DNA from: Planctomycetota bacterium
GTDB lineage: Bacteria; Planctomycetota; Planctomycetia; Isosphaerales; Isosphaeraceae
DNA: 32,501 nt
Reading direction: 5' to 3'
NCBI GenBank assembly: GCA_021791715.1
Contig: JAJYWB010000079.1
Location: 1-32,501, forward strand
A model generated the notes under the pieces. It was not told the DNA's origin and ran no database searches. It saw only the letters and a program-made list of their open reading frames with translations. The position numbers and the translations under genes are program-made. Within the stretch, counting starts at the first letter, position 1, and each line of letters starts with the position of its first letter. Of the stretch, positions 8,279-16,297 are shown one piece after another.

Positions 8279-8417
8279 TTATTATACGAATTTGAATTGT
8301 TGTGATTAAATTTTTGAATGATCAGATGTTTATTCAATGAGGTATACTATGAGGTTCGCCATCCTAAATATGTTTGAATTCGCAAGTTCGTGCGACCCAT
8401 CCGATCCGATGAAAAAA

Positions 8418-8735
8418 CGGATCACCAGGAGGTTCGCCCTCCCAAATTCGGGCGACATCCCAAATTTGGGCGACATCATAAATTCGTTCGACACATCCGA
8501 TCCGATGAAAACACGGCTCACCAGGAGGTTCGCCCTCCCAATTATATTCGCCCTCCCATTTTTATTCGCCATCCCATTTTTATTCGCCGTCCCAAATTTG
8601 TGCGACATCATAAATTCGTTCGACACATCCGATCCGATGAAAAAACGGCTCACCAGGAGGTTCGCCCTCCCATTTTTGTTCGCCATCCCAAATTCGGGCG
8701 ACATCCCAAATTCGGGCGACATCCCAAATTAAAGC
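8418..8735 (-). repeat. GEPPGEP repeat array, reverse orientation, three cores plus 18-bp subunits
   Basis: Reverse-strand cores (GGCTCACCAGGAGGTTCGCC) start near 8418 (with GGATCACC), 8515 and 8646. Each is followed by short runs of an 18-bp subunit such as AAATTCGGGCGACATCCC with variants (TTTTATTCGCCATCCCA). A longer segment holding 'CGACACATCCGATCCGATGA' is repeated ahead of the second and third cores. Both strands stay open through it because the subunit length is a multiple of three, which produces spurious ORFs. Confidence 0.85.
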
Positions 8736-8852
8736 GACCTTTTGAATTCATTGTATTTTTGAGTATTTTATTGTTCATTCTGATAAATTGATCTCAAAAT
8801 ACGCGGTCTATGCGGCAGATTTTCCAGATTGATTCTTATTTTGGAATTCATT

Positions 8853-9377
8853 ATGGTATTCGATATCCATACACATTCCAGGCGACCGACGCACGACGAC
8901 TCGCTCGAACCTGATCCGGAGTGCGCGGGGGGCGGCGAACCCGCGGTCGAACCGGTAAAATCCGACGATCAAATAATCGTTATCGATCGGAATGCGATCG
9001 ATCCCAGATCGTCGCGGGTCGTGAGGAAATGGAGGCATGACATCGGTCGATTGTGGCGGAGGGCGTCGTTCATCGCGCGCCGCGACGTGATGTTCGCCTC
9101 GGATCGCGAGGTCGGGGCGATCAAATACCGTGTCAGACGTGTCGCGCGAATCGTGGCGAAAACGCTACGGCCCGATTCGTCGCTCGAACGAGAAAAAGTG
9201 CGCAGGGATGTTGAAATTGCGCTCGTGTTACAACGGTTTCCGATCGGAGTCGTCGAGGCGAGCCGAGTGCTCAAGCGCGATCGAACGACCGTCGGCCGCG
9301 CCGCGAGCCGAGGCCGCGAGGCGCTTCATAAGGCTCGGCGAACACGCGAAAAAAGGCGATCCGGCGAAAGCGCTTAA
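8853..9377 (+). CDS. Small DNA-binding protein with DnaA domain IV-like C-terminus
   Basis: A 174-residue protein; ATG 8853 (GGA at 8843-8845) is preferred over an in-frame TTG 24 bp upstream. Residues 1-50 are acidic and variable. The rest is strongly basic and helical. Residues about 125-155 read 'VLQRFPIGVVEASRVLKRDR' followed by 'TTVGRAASRGREAL'. The R142-D-R-T-T-V147 segment matches the signature of DnaA domain IV (R-D-(H/R)-T-T-V), whose helix-turn-helix contacts DnaA boxes, and the preceding helix matches the 'i-a-x-x-L...e-i-g-x-x-(F/L)' element. No AAA+ ATPase domain is present, so it is not an initiator by itself. It lies between the phage module and the repA locus and could regulate either. 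A sigma-70 region-4-like fold is the alternative. Confidence 0.5.
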   Translation: MVFDIHTHSRRPTHDDSLEPDPECAGGGEPAVEPVKSDDQIIVIDRNAIDPRSSRVVRKWRHDIGRLWRRASFIARRDVMFASDREVGAIKYRVRRVARIVAKTLRPDSSLEREKVRRDVEIALVLQRFPIGVVEASRVLKRDRTTVGRAASRGREALHKARRTREKRRSGESA

Positions 9378-9872
9378 TTCGGCGGGGCGAAAATCGGCCT
9401 TGGATTATAATAACTAACATATTAACATTTGTTAATTTTACATTTCCAGGCGTCTTTCTCGGGTTCGACCGCGTTCGACCCCGGTTGAAATATTAATCGT
9501 TAAACTTGACTCAGATTTCCCGATCCCATAATTCGATCGAAATTTCCCAGATTGACCACTATTATGGCGAAAAATTTTGAGATTTTTTGCCGGTTTTCTA
9601 TTGCAATTTCAACTACGGAAGAATATCCTGTACCTACTCAACCAAACGGCGCCTGGGAAACACGCTTATAAAGGCCGCTGCACGAACGGTTGAACCTGGA
9701 GGCGCGATTGAAGCTCGACGATCTTTTTTTTATGGCGATCGACTTGGACGCGGTATGCGGCGGATCGAAAACGGCTCGATTCATCGCGGCGACGGTTGAA
9801 CGGCTCGAAGTTTTTTTGTTTGAACATGGCGTTTGATCCGAATCTCAACAACCCGCAATTGGAGACGAAAAG
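9378..9872. other. Mostly AT-rich spacer with possible tiny ORFs
   Basis: The 495-bp gap opens with an AT-rich block (9410-9450, 'AACATATTAACATTTGTTAA', a near-palindrome that may be an operator or promoter element). A 35-codon frame from ATG 9564 has AT-rich codons and is not convincing. The second half has coding-like composition and the small ORF at 9732. No known RNA motif was recognised. Confidence 0.4.
9732..9836 (+). CDS. Possible 34-residue ORF
   Basis: ATG 9732 to TGA 9834-9836. The residues 'MAIDLDAVCGGSKTARFIAA' and following 'TVERLEVFLFEHGV' use codons typical of this replicon (GCG, GAC, CGG, CTC), and the frame is open upstream for another 17 codons without a good start. No clear Shine-Dalgarno is seen, a T8 run lies directly before the ATG, and no homologue is recognised. 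It could be the tail of a decayed gene. Confidence 0.25.
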   Translation: MAIDLDAVCGGSKTARFIAATVERLEVFLFEHGV

Positions 9873-10223
9873 ATGACGACGAACAAAAATCGGCAGAAGC
9901 GGAACGAAGGTGTTACGCCTACTTTGGCGGAACTGACGGCGTGGTATCGGTCGACTCGCGATCGTCTCGATCGATCACGGCGATCGTTCGAGGCGGATCA
10001 GGGCGCCGTCGCTCACGCCGAGGAGACGTTGGCTCGGGCGATGCTCGCCGCCGACGCAAGTTGTGTCCTGGACGGTGATTGGATCGTGCGAGTGACGCGC
10101 GTTCCGCACCTCGACGGGAGGTTCACTCCCAAGGTCGAGTGTTTTGAAACGCGGCCCGTGACCGCGGTTTTCATTCCCGCCGACGCGGTCGTCGATTGCG
10201 ACGCCCACAACCGGCCTTATTAA
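9873..10223 (+). CDS. Hypothetical protein, 116 residues
   Basis: ATG 9873 with GGAG at 9861-9864 (8-nt spacing). Residues 15-58 are predicted helical and coiled ('LAELTAWYRSTRDRLDRSRR' onward to 'AEETLARAMLAADAS'). Residues 60-105 are beta-like ('CVLDGDWIVRVTRVPHLDG', 'KVECFETRPVTAVFIPADA'). Codon use is like the rest of the replicon. It lies 110 bp before the next hypothetical gene on the same strand and ahead of the replication origin, so it is probably a plasmid maintenance or accessory gene, but I do not recognise a family. Confidence 0.5.
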   Translation: MTTNKNRQKRNEGVTPTLAELTAWYRSTRDRLDRSRRSFEADQGAVAHAEETLARAMLAADASCVLDGDWIVRVTRVPHLDGRFTPKVECFETRPVTAVFIPADAVVDCDAHNRPY

Positions 10224-10333
10224 CCCTATCGTATCGGCGTGACGACGTTCGTCGCCGGTTGATCACCAATCCTTCTCTTTTTCGGCATTTACACCCGGTT
10301 TTTTTTACCTCGACGCTGAGGGAGATCTCGACG

Positions 10334-10903
10334 ATGCGATACCGAAAACTGTCCAACCGCGAAGCCTGCCGCCAAATGCTGAAAAAATGGCGAGCGCTCG
10401 ACCGACACCTGAAAGCCGAGAGGGCGCGAGGGATGAACAATCCCCAACCCCTTGAGACGAGTCCGTTGAATCCATCGGATCGTTCGTACACCGCGTACGA
10501 TCGATTGTTCCATCAAAATGACGTTTGTTTACCCGCGCATGGCCCCTTGAAATTGACCTGGATTGGCCTGACCGATCCCGACGTCGATCTGTTCAACGAA
10601 CCCCCTCGCGGCGTGTCGCGGGGGGATTTTTCCGAGGTCGAGGCGAAAACCGAACGCTTTCGAGCCAGGCCGGCGGATTATAGCCGGCTTAAGGTCGACG
10701 ACTTCGACGTGTTTGAGTCCGATCCCTATCTCACCGACGACGTGGAGGGTTTTATCCACCTGATCGACGACGTTCCCAACGACTTCATCGACGACCTGGA
10801 AGCGTTCGACGAGCTCAATCGACTCGAAGACGACGACCCGGGGTCGCCTGATTTTCATCAACTCGTGCGCGATCGGATCACGAACGTGCGACGATCGGCT
10901 TAA
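10334..10903 (+). CDS. Hypothetical acidic protein, 189 residues
   Basis: I chose ATG 10334 because GAGGGAG at 10318-10324 gives a strong Shine-Dalgarno at the right distance; the frame is open back to 10196 but that part is Arg-rich and lacks such a site. The N-terminal 35 residues are basic and helical ('RKLSNREACRQMLKKWRALD'), the middle has Pro-rich loops, and the last 80 residues are very acidic with clustered Asp ('DDVPNDFIDDLEAFDELNRL'). Such charge separation suits a DNA mimic or a protein-binding adaptor, but this is speculation. The gene is the last one before the iterons of the replication origin. No family recognised. Confidence 0.5.
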   Translation: MRYRKLSNREACRQMLKKWRALDRHLKAERARGMNNPQPLETSPLNPSDRSYTAYDRLFHQNDVCLPAHGPLKLTWIGLTDPDVDLFNEPPRGVSRGDFSEVEAKTERFRARPADYSRLKVDDFDVFESDPYLTDDVEGFIHLIDDVPNDFIDDLEAFDELNRLEDDDPGSPDFHQLVRDRITNVRRSA

Positions 10904-11028
10904 ACCCGTTCAACCCTTCTTTCAAATCAACCGGCGCGTTCTCTCGGCTTACCATCGTGAGCCTGAAGAATCGACGCCGGTTGTATTCACATCACGCTCG
11001 ATCTAATCGTCATAACCGCTTCGTTTCA

Positions 11029-11484
11029 ACGACCTTCCGGGGAGGATTCCACCTCTCGGAAAAGGGATTTCCAAGCCCGGGGAGAAATCACGATGCGTCG
11101 TCGGATCTCAAAAAATAAGAAAGATAGGGGATTTGCGCAGGCAAAACCTTGCTTCGAGAATACCGACCATCCGGGGAGGATTCGCCCCTGGAACACCGAC
11201 CATCCGGGGAGGAATCGAACCTGTTTCGCCGACCATCCGGGGAGGAATCGCCCCGGGAACACCGACCAACCGGGGAGGATTTTCCGACCAACCGGGGAGG
11301 AAATTTTCTCGAATACCGACCAACCGGGGAGGATTTTCCGACCAACCGGGGAGGAAAATCGACGTAACTCCTTACGGGCGTTGGGCGATTTTTACCCAAT
11401 ACTCTTAAACTTAGCTAGTTAAAAACAACAACAACGAGTAATCTTCGTCGTCGTCGTTCTTTCACCAAGCCGGAGGAATTCGCC
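11029..11484 (+). other. oriV: Candidate replication origin: iterons plus AT-rich leader upstream of repA
   Basis: Seven copies of an 18-bp motif, CCGACCAWCCGGGGAGGA, start at 11163, 11196, 11229, 11262, 11284, 11316 and 11338. A diverged copy starts at 11029. Start-to-start distances are 33, 33, 33, 22, 32 and 22 bp, close to whole helical turns, so all copies face the same side of the DNA. An AT-rich stretch (about 11396-11445) lies between the iterons and repA and could be the melting region. Iterons just upstream of a rep gene are the usual layout of Rep-dependent plasmid origins. I found no clear DnaA box in this interval. The repeats may also serve repA autoregulation. Confidence 0.6.
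11163..11355 (+). repeat. Seven phased 18-bp iterons
   Basis: Each copy is CCGACCAWCCGGGGAGGA; the first three have 'CCAT' and the last four 'CCAA' at the variable position. The intervening bases differ between copies, so the 18-bp core is conserved against a diverged background, as expected of protein-binding sites. Confidence 0.85.
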
Positions 11485-14400
11485 ATGACGTCCCATCGAC
11501 ACGATCCGTCGAACCCGACGTCGGATCACACGCAATCTGATGAAGGCGCGCTCAATCATAACGCCGCCCGATTTGTTGAATCAATTCCGGAAGAACGACC
11601 CGACGACCAAACCCGCGGATTGATTAATTCGTTGAATGAGAACGTTTTGAATGGAGGTTCGCGGTCGACGATCGATTCTCAAGATCGAAGGATTTCGGAA
11701 AATCGAGCCGGCTCACCAGGAGGTTCGCCCTCCCAAATTGGTTCGCCGTCGCAAGTTGGATCGACGTCGCAAGTTGGTTCGAGATCACAAGAAGGTTCGA
11801 CGTCGCAAGTTGGTTTGACGTCCAGGGTTGAAAACAATGCCGGCTCACCAGGAGGTTCGCCCTCCCAAATTGGTTCGCCCTCCCAAATTGGTTCGCCCAT
11901 CCAGGTTGGATCGAGATCACAAGAAGGTTCGACGTCGCAAGTTGGTTCGACGTCGCAAGTTGGATCGACTGCACAGGTTGGTTCGACGGGACAGATTGAT
12001 TCATCGAGGGGACAAACCCCCTGCCCCGCGGCCTCGGCTCTCAATCAAATTCGAGGAAACGACGACGCGAGTCATCGAAATATCGAGCTGCTTTGTTCGG
12101 CGTCGACCGCGAATAAACGACGATCGTCGAATAAAGCGAACGACGAAGCGCTTTCGATCGCCGCGGACGACGTGAAAGCGCTGTTCCGGATCGGTGAAAT
12201 CTCGCTCTTCACGCTCGACGACGCGAAACGAGCGGCCGAGGGGTCGCATCAAAACGTCGAAAAAGTCGAGTCGGTCGAACACGAAGCGTCGAAGAAGAAA
12301 TCCGATTGCGGCGACGGAAACGATCGGGTTGAGAAAATCGATCCGGTCGACCGCGATGATTCCGAGGTTGCAATCGATCAGGTTGAGTCGGCGGGATGCG
12401 ACGACTTTGCGGGTCAAACGGATTGCGTCGACGATACAGTCGTTGAAGCGACACGCGTCGAGAGCGAGATCGTCGAAACGACACGCGACGAGAGCGAGAT
12501 CGCCGACGCCCGCGTGATTCCGTTTTCCGAGGGGATTTTCGGCAAGGATGAACTGAACCTCGCCGAGTTCCCGATCTCGCTGTTGTGCGAACACGCTCCC
12601 GTCGGTCAGAACACGATGGAATTTCATGATCAAGTGAGGGATTCGTCACGCAATCGGAACGTCGTTCGCAAGTTGACGGTGACGGCTTCTGAAAAATACG
12701 GCCTGCCGACGGTAAAAGACGACGACGTGATTCTTTGTCTGATCCAGTTGAGCAAAGAGGCGCTCGCTTGCAACCGGAGGACGATTCGGTTTTCGCCTTC
12801 GCAGATCCTTCAGATGCTCGGTTGGCCCGACAAGGGGCAGAATTACAAGCGCGTCGCGCTCGCTCTTCATCGTTGGCTATCGGTTTCGTTGCATTATGAG
12901 AATTCTTGGTGGGACAAGGCGACCCAGGATTGGACGACACGCGCGTTTCATGTGATCGAAAGCTTTGAGATCGGTTCGCACAAGGGGGGTCGAGGACCCG
13001 CGGTTCGCGCCGGGATCTTCACCTGGAGCGAAACCGTTTTTCAAAGCTTCCAGGCGGGTTATATCAAACGGCTCGACTTTTACAATTATCTCAAGCTGCG
13101 GCTGCCGACCTCGAAGCGCATGTACCGCTTTTTGGACAAACGCTTTTATCACGGCCCCGAATGGGATTTCGACCTCCGCCAATTTGCGCATGAACATATC
13201 GGGTTGAGTCGATCTTATACCGATAACGGCAAGTTGAAAGAGAAGCTCAATCCCGCGATTGAGGAATTAACCGAGGCGGGGTTCATCGAGCCGCTCAAGC
13301 CTTCGGAGCGTTATACGAAGGTCGGCCGGAGCGAGTGGCGAATTCGCTTTTCTCAACGATTCGAGGTCAAATCGAAGTCGAATCGCGCGAAAACGGAAGG
13401 CGAACGATCGATATCCTCGGCGCCTGATTCATCGACTTTGGGCGAAATTGGACAAGAGCCGGCGGCGGATTCGGGTCAAACGAATTCAGAATTGAGCGGC
13501 GGATTGAGGGGGGAATCGAGTTCGGAAGCGGGACTCGGATTGAGGGGGGAATCGAGTTCGGAAGCGGGACTCGGATTGAGGGGAGAATCGAGTTCGGAAG
13601 CGAGCGTCACCCCCCTGCTCTCTTCGGGAGATTCTCCTCAAGGATCGAGCGGCGAATTGAGTTCGGAAATAAGTGACGGTTTGAGTTCGGAATTGAGCGT
13701 AGGAATGAGTTCGGAATCGAGCGTCGCCCCCCCGCTCTCTTCGTGCGATTCGAAGCCGGCGATGAAACCTCAAACGAAGGCTTGGTTCACACCGCAACCG
13801 TCGCGTAAAGCGATGCGTCATGAGCGGAACAAAGTCGATTCGAGAGGGTCGAACGAGAGTTTGCGATCAGGCTCTGTTGAGAAAAAACCGGATCGGGAGG
13901 CTCAACCGCGAATGAGTTCGGCTGTGTCTTCGGCGCAGTCTCAGCGGGTTGAGATCGGCGTGTTGGCGAAGAAATTGATCGATCGAGGGATCAGCGAATC
14001 GACCGCGAGGGAGCTCGAGGCGACGGTTCCTGCGGAACGGATCGAGAAGCAGATCGAGGCGTTTGATTATCTGGTTCAAAGGCAAGACAAGAAGATATCG
14101 CGAAGTCCCGCGGGGTATTTGGTGAAGGCGATTCAGATGGATTACGCCCCCCCCGCCCGCTTTGAAACCGCCGAGGCGCGCGAGAAACGACTCGCCGATG
14201 CCGAGCGGATTCGTCTTGAAGCCGAACGGAAGCTGACGGAGTCGGTGAAGAAGCGTGATTCCGAATGGGATTCTGAGGTTGAGGCTTATTGGAATGCGTT
14301 GAGCCCCGAGCGTCAGAAGGAGGTTGAGAAAGCGGCGTTCGCGGCGACGAACGGGGTTTTCCTTAAGCATTACGAGAAGCAACAGGCGGCGATCCGAGCG

Positions 14401-14517
14401 GGCGAAATTCGAGGCGAATTGACGCTCGATTACGGCAAAGCGATCCTCACGGGGTACATCGAGAAGTTGATCGAAGACGAGGAAAAAGCGAAAAAATCGA
14501 AAGGAAAACGCCAATGA
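11485..14517 (+). CDS. repA: Plasmid replication initiator RepA (RPA family), 1010 residues
   Basis: ATG 11485 with GGAGGA at 11472-11477. Residues about 355-630 form the replication-initiator-A domain: 'LNLAEFPISLLCEH' and 'TASEKYGLPTVKDDDVILCL', then the winged-helix region with 'RFSPSQILQMLGWP', 'YKRVALALHRWLSVSLHYEN' and '...YLKLRLPTSKRMYRFLDKRF'. These proteins bind iterons and open the plasmid origin. The N-terminal 350 residues are acidic and low-complexity, including a hexapeptide tract at about 75-172 that is translated from the dispersed GEPPGEP repeat. Residues 673-707 hold a 12-residue repeat. The C-terminal 200 residues ('KLIDRGISESTARELEA', 'SPAGYLVKAIQMDYAPP', then a charged coil) are the usual C-terminal module of this family. 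It is much longer than the usual few hundred residues because of the inserted repeats. Confidence 0.88.
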   Translation: MTSHRHDPSNPTSDHTQSDEGALNHNAARFVESIPEERPDDQTRGLINSLNENVLNGGSRSTIDSQDRRISENRAGSPGGSPSQIGSPSQVGSTSQVGSRSQEGSTSQVGLTSRVENNAGSPGGSPSQIGSPSQIGSPIQVGSRSQEGSTSQVGSTSQVGSTAQVGSTGQIDSSRGQTPCPAASALNQIRGNDDASHRNIELLCSASTANKRRSSNKANDEALSIAADDVKALFRIGEISLFTLDDAKRAAEGSHQNVEKVESVEHEASKKKSDCGDGNDRVEKIDPVDRDDSEVAIDQVESAGCDDFAGQTDCVDDTVVEATRVESEIVETTRDESEIADARVIPFSEGIFGKDELNLAEFPISLLCEHAPVGQNTMEFHDQVRDSSRNRNVVRKLTVTASEKYGLPTVKDDDVILCLIQLSKEALACNRRTIRFSPSQILQMLGWPDKGQNYKRVALALHRWLSVSLHYENSWWDKATQDWTTRAFHVIESFEIGSHKGGRGPAVRAGIFTWSETVFQSFQAGYIKRLDFYNYLKLRLPTSKRMYRFLDKRFYHGPEWDFDLRQFAHEHIGLSRSYTDNGKLKEKLNPAIEELTEAGFIEPLKPSERYTKVGRSEWRIRFSQRFEVKSKSNRAKTEGERSISSAPDSSTLGEIGQEPAADSGQTNSELSGGLRGESSSEAGLGLRGESSSEAGLGLRGESSSEASVTPLLSSGDSPQGSSGELSSEISDGLSSELSVGMSSESSVAPPLSSCDSKPAMKPQTKAWFTPQPSRKAMRHERNKVDSRGSNESLRSGSVEKKPDREAQPRMSSAVSSAQSQRVEIGVLAKKLIDRGISESTARELEATVPAERIEKQIEAFDYLVQRQDKKISRSPAGYLVKAIQMDYAPPARFETAEAREKRLADAERIRLEAERKLTESVKKRDSEWDSEVEAYWNALSPERQKEVEKAAFAATNGVFLKHYEKQQAAIRAGEIRGELTLDYGKAILTGYIEKLIEDEEKAKKSKGKRQ
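11707..12000 (-). repeat. GEPPGEP repeat translated inside repA
   Basis: Two reverse-strand cores (GGCTCACCAGGAGGTTCGCC at about 11710 and 11842) are each followed by runs of an 18-bp subunit (CAAATTGGTTCGCCCTCC and variants): five after the first and eight after the second. Because core and subunit keep the frame, they encode Gly-Ser-Pro-Gly-Gly-Ser-Pro-Ser and then (Q-x-G-S-x-S)n in RepA. The same family is non-coding just downstream at 14563-15015. Confidence 0.9.
13501..13603 (+). repeat. 36-bp in-frame tandem repeat in repA
   Basis: Units at 13501-13536, 13537-13572 and 13573-13603 (last one partial) encode G-L-R-G-E-S-S-S-E-A-G-L. Diverged 'LSSE' relatives continue to about 13740. It lies in the linker between the initiator domain and the C-terminal module. 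Confidence 0.85.
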
Positions 14518-14562
14518 ATTCGAATCGAAGACTGGATTGGAAGTCGGCTTGGGATTCATGGG

Positions 14563-15015
14563 ATGTCGAACCAATATGGTATTGCGAACCAATTTGGGAT
14601 GTCGAACCAATTTGGGAGGGCGAACCAATTTGGGAGGGCGAACCTCCTGGTGAGCCGGCTTTATGATTCAACCGGGATGTCGAACCAATATGGTATTGCG
14701 AACCAATATGGTATTGCGAACCGATTTGGGATGTCGAACCAATTTGGGAGGGCGAACCGATTTGGGAGGGCGAACCTCCTGGTGAGCCGTCTTTTTGATC
14801 TACTGAGAAATCGAAACAATATGGTATTGCGAACCAATTTGGTATTGCGAACTTATTTGGGTGGGCGAACTAATTTGGGAGGGCGAACCTCCTGGTGAGC
14901 CGTCTTGATGATTCAACCGGGATGTCGAACCAATATGGTATTGCGAACCAATATGGTATTGCGAACCGATTTGGGAGGGCGAACCTCCTGGTGAGCCGTC
15001 TTTATGATTCAACCG
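14563..15015 (+). repeat. GEPPGEP array with 18-bp subunits, four cores
   Basis: Forward cores at 14637-14656, 14769-14788, 14882-14901 and 14978-14997. Between them are runs of an 18-bp subunit such as GATGTCGAACCAATTTGG, GTATTGCGAACCAATATG or GAGGGCGAACCAATTTGG. Each composite unit restarts after a short linker ('TTTATGATTCAACCGG'). A decayed tail extends to about 15060. It starts 46 bp after the repA stop and is non-coding; open frames through it are an artefact of the 18-bp period. Confidence 0.88.
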
Positions 15016-15184
15016 GGATATCGAAACGATCTGGGATATCAAACCGAACCAGGGGGTAATTTTCTTGACGAGCCGGTATTGGATTGAGACTGAGATGACG
15101 AATCGCCGTGCTTGTGCTTTTTATGACCGTTATAACACGTTAAGTCGATCGATGTAACTTGTTGTTTAGAAAGGACTAAAATCA

Positions 15185-15760
15185 AGGCGCCGAAGGTCTT
15201 GAGGTCTTTGGCGCCAAAGAACCAAACGTCCAGAGAACCGAAGAACCGAAGCGCTTTAACTCTAAAGAACTTTCGCCCTAAAGAACCTCCGTCCCAAAGA
15301 ACCTTGAACCTGTGGAACTGTGGAACTAAAGAGCCTTCGCCCCTAAGGGCTTTGAACCTGAAGGGCTTTGAACCTGAAGGGCTTTAATCCCAAAGAGCTT
15401 TAGTACCTTAGGGCTTTGTCGCTGAAGTACTTTCGCCCCAAAGGTCTTTATCGCTGTGGTGTTTTAGTTCCGAGGGGCTTTATCCCCTGGGTGATAAGGT
15501 CTTTTGGAACCGAAGTGATTGAGGCACCGAGGTTCTAAAGAGCCGAAGGGCTTAAGGGTTGAAAGGACCGCGGTATCGCGGGCGCCTAAGAGCCTTGGGG
15601 ACTTGGAGCCGAAGTTCCGCGATCCCTTGGGGTCTAAAGTTCCAAAGAACCTGAATCCCAAAAACCTGGAGAACCGAAGTGCTTAAGAACCAAAGATCCA
15701 AAAAACCGCGGGGAGAAAGATCCAAAGGGAAAAGATCGCCCTGGAACCGTGGGTCTTTAG
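15185..15760. repeat. Degenerate 16-bp tandem array with AAGNNCTT palindromes (candidate centromere)
   Basis: From 15201 to 15488 every 16-bp window keeps the form AAGNNCTT followed by eight variable bases rich in 'CC'. Perfect AAGNNCTT 8-mers stand in register at 15249, 15265, 15345, 15361, 15377, 15393, 15425 and 15441, and near matches at 15201, 15281, 15297, 15329, 15409 and 15473. The units at 15345 and 15361 are identical (AAGGGCTTTGAACCTG). Past 15488 the register slips by 1-2 bp at a few places and divergence rises, but 16-bp steps can be followed to about 15760. No gene fits here. The array ends about 600 bp before parA, with duplicated segments between them. An array of short dyads near a ParA/ribbon-helix-helix operon suggests parS. 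Confidence 0.75.
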
Positions 15761-15764
15761 AACC

Positions 15765-16250
15765 CAGACACCCAGGGACTTTAGAACCCAGACACCCAGG
15801 GACTTTGGTTCCTTGGGTCTTTTTGACTCGGAGGTCTACGGTACTTGGGAGCTTTGGGAGTTATGGGGATTTGGTTCCGCAGGGTCGTCGATCCCGGGGT
15901 TCCGCAGTTCTTGGGTGTCTAGGTTCCGAGAGACAAACGGCTCGGTCGGCGCCTCGCCCTCCCAAAAAGAAGCAACGGGGCAGGGGGGGCCGAAGGTTTT
16001 CAGAACCCAGACACCCAGGGTTTTCAGAACTCAGACACCCAGGGACTTTGGTTCCTTGGGTCTTTTTGACTCGGAGGTCTACGGTGCTTGAGAACTTTGG
16101 GGGTTATGGGAATTTGGTTCCGCAGGGTCGTCGACCCCGGGGTTCCGCAGTTCTTGGGTGTCTAGGTTCCGCAGGTTCTAGGTTCCGCAGTTCTTGGGTG
16201 TCTAGGTTCCCGATGTCCCAAAGGTTCCAGGGTTCTAGAGAACTTGGGAT
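15765..16250. repeat. Large imperfect direct duplication upstream of parA
   Basis: A segment of roughly 150 bp beginning 'GACACCCAGGGACTTTGG' at 15791 recurs at 16034 (offset 243 bp), including 'GACTCGGAGGTCTACGGT' and 'TTCCGCAGTTCTTGGGTG'. Shorter internal copies of 'GAACCCAGACACCCAGGG' occur at about 15759, 15785 and 16006. A diverged GEPPGEP core (reverse strand, 15938-15963) sits between the two copies. The sequence shares the 'GGTTC/GAACC' words of the 16-bp array. Confidence 0.75.
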
Positions 16251-16275
16251 CTTTGGGTATCTTGTCGCCGGGGTT

Positions 16276-16297
16276 CTTTGGTTCCACAGAACCAAAG
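16276..16297. promoter_or_regulatory. Inverted repeat upstream of parA
   Basis: CTTTGGTTC and GAACCAAAG form a perfect 9-bp inverted repeat around a CACA centre, 77 bp before the parA start. The arms are the same words that make up the 16-bp array, so this may be an operator or partition-site element. It lacks a T-run and is flanked by direct 'CGCCGGGG' copies. Confidence 0.45.

Larger units (their letters stand above)
7983..8852. other. Spacer of 870 bp without a supportable gene
   Basis: The first 270 bp have coding-like composition but only short open frames, and look like decayed sequence. The rest is mainly the GEPPGEP repeat array described separately (8253-8278 and 8418-8735). The last 110 bp are AT-rich and lead into the DnaA-like gene, so its promoter probably lies there. 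Confidence 0.5.

Noticed and set aside
8117..8305. Short frame with 'EGEPPGEP' near its end
   Set aside because: It exists only because the repeat core is open; no ribosome site and no coding signal.
8418..8735. CRISPR-like spacing of repeats (also at 14563-15015 and 31592-32090)
   Set aside because: The stretches between cores are themselves tandem repeats of 16 or 18 bp, not unique spacers, and no cas gene is present.
10751..10759. TTATCCACC, one base from a DnaA box
   Set aside because: It lies inside a coding frame, stands alone and is 280 bp from the nearest iteron.
11093..11422. A 109-codon frame with a GGGGAGAA upstream
   Set aside because: Most of it is translation of the iterons, whose 22- and 33-bp spacings do not preserve a peptide repeat consistently. 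A short leader peptide cannot be excluded.
14563..14898. Frames on both strands through the post-repA array
   Set aside because: An 18-bp period without stop codons keeps frames open; the peptides are pure repeat.
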